Source of the DNA: Thiobacillus sp. 0-1251
GTDB taxonomy: Bacteria; Pseudomonadota; Gammaproteobacteria; Burkholderiales; Thiobacillaceae
Length of the DNA: 64,000 bases
Reading direction: 5' to 3'
NCBI GenBank assembly: GCA_001899305.1
Contig: MKWL01000018.1
Coordinates: forward strand, 1 to 64,000
The position numbers and the translations under genes were made by a program. This document shows positions 61,256 through 64,000 of the stretch, piece by piece; position 1 is the stretch's first letter; every line of letters starts with the position of its first letter. The notes under the pieces are model-generated. The model did no database searches. It worked only from the letters and a program-made list of their open reading frames with translations, and had not been told where the DNA came from.

Positions 61256-61768
61256 TTAGTTATGCGCCGCGAAGGGATGACCTGCCTTCGCTTTCTGGGC
61301 AACCACCTCAGCCGCCTTGGGTGTGCCAGTAATGGCACGCTTGATGGATTGCTTGGTGGCTTCGTAGTTGTAGTCCTGGATCTTGGCGTCGTCCTCGGCT
61401 TCCCAGTGGATGAACACGCCCACGCAGATGAACAGATCGTCCGCTTCATTGGCCGGGATGGTGCCGTCTTCCACGCAATCCGCGACGGCCATCGCCACGC
61501 CGCGCTGGGCCGGGCCGAACATCTGAACGGCCTGCTTGGCGCCCTTGATGGTCACTTTGTTGAACATCATGGTGTTGGGTTTGCATGGCAGATTGGGCGC
61601 CACGACAGCCAGCAGGGACGTGAAGCCGTCTTTGTTGTTGACGAGGCCATTGCAGAACGCCGCTTCAACGGCGCTGCCGCGCGGGCCCATGATCAGATCG
61701 ATATGGGCTACTTCGTTGCCTTCGCCAACCAGGGATTCACCGACCATTACGCTATTGATTTTCGCCAT
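61256..61768 (-). CDS. fae: Formaldehyde-activating enzyme
   Basis: 170-residue enzyme that condenses formaldehyde with H4MPT to methylene-H4MPT. Strong matches: [18 protein letters not shown] (with the catalytic His), [48 protein letters not shown] and VGVFIHWEA. Two adjacent ATGs occur; the second, at 61768, is 6 nt from AAGGAG and is preferred. Confidence 0.98.
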   Translation of the reverse strand: MAKINSVMVGESLVGEGNEVAHIDLIMGPRGSAVEAAFCNGLVNNKDGFTSLLAVVAPNLPCKPNTMMFNKVTIKGAKQAVQMFGPAQRGVAMAVADCVEDGTIPANEADDLFICVGVFIHWEAEDDAKIQDYNYEATKQSIKRAITGTPKAAEVVAQKAKAGHPFAAHN

Positions 61769-61877
61769 CATTTACTCCTTAAGTTGAACAGACTCGGTTG
61801 GGTTATAGCGGCTCGCCAGCGCCGAGTCGTCCGTCGGCTGACCACTTGTTGCATGACCAACCAGGTGTTTCAGTAGA

Positions 61878-62786
61878 TCAAACAAACTGAGAATCCCCCT
61901 GGGTATGGTTTGGAATACAGGTTGCCTCCCCGTGCAGAAGCTGATCTGCCAGCCATGCCGCCACGGTCAGATCGGCACTCGTGCCGGGGTTGAAACCTGT
62001 GGATTTGAGGGTCGTGTCCAGACCCGTCAAATGGGTTTTGGCGCAAGTCCAGTCGGCGCATTGGCCCAAGCGGGCAATGCAGTCGAAGGCCATTGTTCTC
62101 ACGGCACCCGCTGCACTGCTGCCGTGTTTGCGCCAGATGTGGCTATCGGAAAAACTGGCCATGAATCCGAGATAGGCGGTCGTGACCGCCGCTGTCTCGC
62201 TGCCCCAGTGCATGCGTCCCTGATGCAGTGAAACCAGTCCGGGACCGAGGATGTCTGCATAGCAATGGGTGTACTGATAGGCGATGCGATCCCGGGCAGC
62301 CGCTTCCCGCATGGCTTCCAGCAGCGTGACGACCGGCGTTTCCCGAACATCGTGGCGGGGACTTTCGCCGAGTCCGCCAGGTGCGGCCAGCCGGATGGCC
62401 CGGTAGACCCATTCCGCGTCATCGCGGGTGAGTGCAGCCAGGCTGCGCTGGAGCCGGTGCGCCAGGATATCTCCCGGCATGCAGTGCTGGGCGGCATGAA
62501 TGAGCGGCACAGCCAGCAGCACGATGCCGAGGTTGGTATTGCAGCCGACCGCTTCCCGGGTGGCCTCGACCGCGCGGTAGATCCGTTCGCCGATTTCAAG
62601 GTCGGGATTGGCGACATGCGGCGCGGCTGCCTTGGCGCTGATCAGGAAATCTTCGGCAGTCATGCCGTGCCCAGGGGATTCCCAGCTCACGTTGCCAGGC
62701 TTGAAGGCGACCACATCCATCTCGCAGGCGGCAAGAAACAGGTCGGACATCGGCTGGGCGACGGGCATTTGCAGCAGGGCGTTCAT
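61878..62786 (-). CDS. CitG-like triphosphoribosyl-dephospho-CoA synthase homologue (Orf7-like)
   Basis: 302-residue protein of the CitG/MdcB-like family found beside fae and mch in methylotrophs. Motifs: ACEMDVVAFKPGNVSW, NTNLGIVLLAVPLIHAAQ and TGFNPGTSADLTVAAWLAD. Its exact step in the C1 pathway is unknown. The ATG at 62786 overlaps the RimK-like stop (ATGA); an upstream in-frame GTG is less likely. Confidence 0.87.
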   Translation of the reverse strand: MNALLQMPVAQPMSDLFLAACEMDVVAFKPGNVSWESPGHGMTAEDFLISAKAAAPHVANPDLEIGERIYRAVEATREAVGCNTNLGIVLLAVPLIHAAQHCMPGDILAHRLQRSLAALTRDDAEWVYRAIRLAAPGGLGESPRHDVRETPVVTLLEAMREAAARDRIAYQYTHCYADILGPGLVSLHQGRMHWGSETAAVTTAYLGFMASFSDSHIWRKHGSSAAGAVRTMAFDCIARLGQCADWTCAKTHLTGLDTTLKSTGFNPGTSADLTVAAWLADQLLHGEATCIPNHTQGDSQFV

Positions 62787-63694
62787 GCGCACTGCTCCCG
62801 GGTTTCCCTGACCACGTGGCGGTCGAGAAAATCATCCACCAGCATGGCGGCGATGTTGTCCTTGACGACGCTTTGCAGACCCCGCCAGGCCGGAATGCTG
62901 TTCACTTCCAATACGTAGAGGCGGCCCTCGGGATCGCGTATCAGGTCGACTCCCGCATAATCCATGTCGAGCGCACGGGCGGCGTCCTCGGCCAGTCTGG
63001 ACAACTCCGGGTCGATGGGGGCAGGCCGGCAGGCGGCGCCCTGGGCCACGTTGTTGATCCAACTGGTGCCTTGACGCGTCATGGCGGCACGGCTGCGGCC
63101 ACCGACCACGAGCACCCGGTAGTCCTCCCATGAATCCGTCACGCTGCCGATGTAGCGCTGCAGGTAATACACCCCCTGGTATGCCTCACCCGGCGGGAGA
63201 TCGGCGGGCGAAGCCAGGCGCTTGAGCCCCGCTCCCTGGGAACCGAACAGCGGCTTCAATACCAGCTCGTGCCCCAGCGCAATTTCGCGCATGATCAGCG
63301 CGCGCGCCTGAGATTCGGACTCCGTCACCCACGTGGGCGGCGTCGGAATACCTGCCCGATGCAGCAGCAGGCTGGTCATGGCCTTGTCCACGCTTTTCTC
63401 GATGGCGCGGACCGAGTTGTAGACGGGCACGCCCAGCAACGGCAACACGTGCAGAAAATCGAGACGCAGGATGACCTGTTCCAGGGTTCCGCCCGGTACG
63501 CCGCGAACGAACACGCCGTCGGGCAGTTCATGCTCGAAACCGGGTATCGCCACGCCGCCGCTCTGCCCCAGATCCACCCGGCAATCCGTCAGCGACAGAT
63601 AGTTGGCCGCGTATCCTCTGCGCGCGAACGCACGCTTGAGCTGCTTGCCGTGCCAGCCCGGATCGTCGGTAAAGATCGCGATGCGGCGTGTCAT
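62783..63694 (-). CDS. RimK-like ATP-grasp ligase (Orf5-like)
   Basis: 303-residue ATP-grasp ligase similar to RimK and archaeal MptN. It has the central [18 protein letters not shown] segment and [20 protein letters not shown] metal site. In bacterial H4MPT clusters this Orf5 type is thought to add glutamate to the cofactor. It is coupled to mch and the CitG-like gene by ATGA overlaps. Confidence 0.88.
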   Translation of the reverse strand: MTRRIAIFTDDPGWHGKQLKRAFARRGYAANYLSLTDCRVDLGQSGGVAIPGFEHELPDGVFVRGVPGGTLEQVILRLDFLHVLPLLGVPVYNSVRAIEKSVDKAMTSLLLHRAGIPTPPTWVTESESQARALIMREIALGHELVLKPLFGSQGAGLKRLASPADLPPGEAYQGVYYLQRYIGSVTDSWEDYRVLVVGGRSRAAMTRQGTSWINNVAQGAACRPAPIDPELSRLAEDAARALDMDYAGVDLIRDPEGRLYVLEVNSIPAWRGLQSVVKDNIAAMLVDDFLDRHVVRETREQCA

Positions 63695-64000
63695 GAGAAC
63701 GAACGCTCCAGCAGGTCTGCGTTGAGTTGTCCGGCACGGAAACTGCGGCCTGTCTTGAGGCTGGTCACGATGATCTGTGCCGGTGCGAACAGCAGCGGGT
63801 CGATCTTGTAGAAGTCGTGTCCGGCATTCTTGAAAACCTGTGCGAAAGGCTGGCCATAGTCCTTGGAAGCCTCGCTCGGCATACGCTGCGCAAGCGCCTC
63901 GGCCGCCGCTTCCTCGCCGGCGACAAACAACTGGACGCGGCCGCCGAAAAGAATCGCATCGTTGGTGCGGCCCATGGCGGTCAGGAAATCCGGTGACGGC
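63691..64000 (-). CDS. mch: Methenyl-H4MPT cyclohydrolase, C-terminal part
   Basis: About 102 C-terminal residues are present; the gene runs off the window. [36 protein letters not shown] and [12 protein letters not shown] match Mch, which interconverts methenyl- and formyl-H4MPT. It is first in the mch-orf5-orf7-fae-orf17 run known from methylotrophs. Confidence 0.93.
   Translation of the reverse strand, partial: PSPDFLTAMGRTNDAILFGGRVQLFVAGEEAAAEALAQRMPSEASKDYGQPFAQVFKNAGHDFYKIDPLLFAPAQIIVTSLKTGRSFRAGQLNADLLERSFS

Overview
The window looks like a chromosomal segment of a GC-rich, facultatively anaerobic, chemolithotrophic betaproteobacterium, probably a Thiobacillus-like member of the Hydrogenophilales/Nitrosomonadales. 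This rests on clade I (Tat-exported) nosZ, narK1-narK2-narGHJI, a DsrC-family gene inside the nar cluster, an Isp-type [NiFe] hydrogenase, and bacterial tetrahydromethanopterin (H4MPT) C1 genes. From memory, Thiobacillus denitrificans has a similar nar / nos / hyp / hyn order; I could not check this. Almost every base is coding. I saw no rRNA, tRNA, CRISPR array, insertion sequence or phage gene.

Region 1 (0.26-15.1 kb, minus strand): narK1-narK2-narG-narH-narJ-narI, then an SQR-like flavoprotein, a DsrC/TusE-family protein, nnrS and ggt. A 7-2-7 NarL-type site lies upstream of narK1. Region 2 (15.5-25.5 kb): a cytochrome c5-like lipoprotein (plus strand), then nosZ-nosR-nosD-nosF-nosY-nosL, a TumA/TumE-like toxin-antitoxin pair and a second NosL-like gene (minus strand). 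An FNR/DNR-type box lies upstream of nosZ. Region 3 (25.85-28.4 kb, plus): a NarX-like nitrate sensor kinase broken by one frameshift, and its NarL-like regulator.

Region 4 (28.5-35.8 kb, minus): hypC-A-B-D-F-E followed by hflX. Region 5 (35.9-42.3 kb, plus, divergent from hyp): maturation protease, half-length HupH-like protein, hynS-isp1-isp2-hynL and hupE. Region 6 (42.3-52.0 kb, plus): a nine-gene V/A-type ATPase operon, then a small cytochrome c and a glutaredoxin; a convergent cytochrome c follows.

Region 7 (52.8-64.0 kb, mostly minus): H4MPT- and furan-cofactor-linked C1 genes. They are mch (5' end outside the window), a RimK-like ligase, a CitG-like protein, fae, a zinc-finger/PTPS fusion, a HisA-like protein (plus strand), MfnD-, MfnF- and MfnE-like proteins, pabB, a periplasmic protein of unknown function, a TlpA-like thioredoxin and a group II PLP decarboxylase that may be MfnA-like.

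Together the genes describe growth by H2 and reduced-sulfur oxidation coupled to nitrate and N2O respiration, with formaldehyde handling through H4MPT. The least explained parts are an SQR homologue without any of its three catalytic cysteines beside a DsrC homologue without its C-terminal cysteine, an accessory V-type ATPase behind the hydrogenase operon, a methanofuran-type synthesis gene set with a decarboxylase, and three intergenic inverted repeats built on a 7-nt period.
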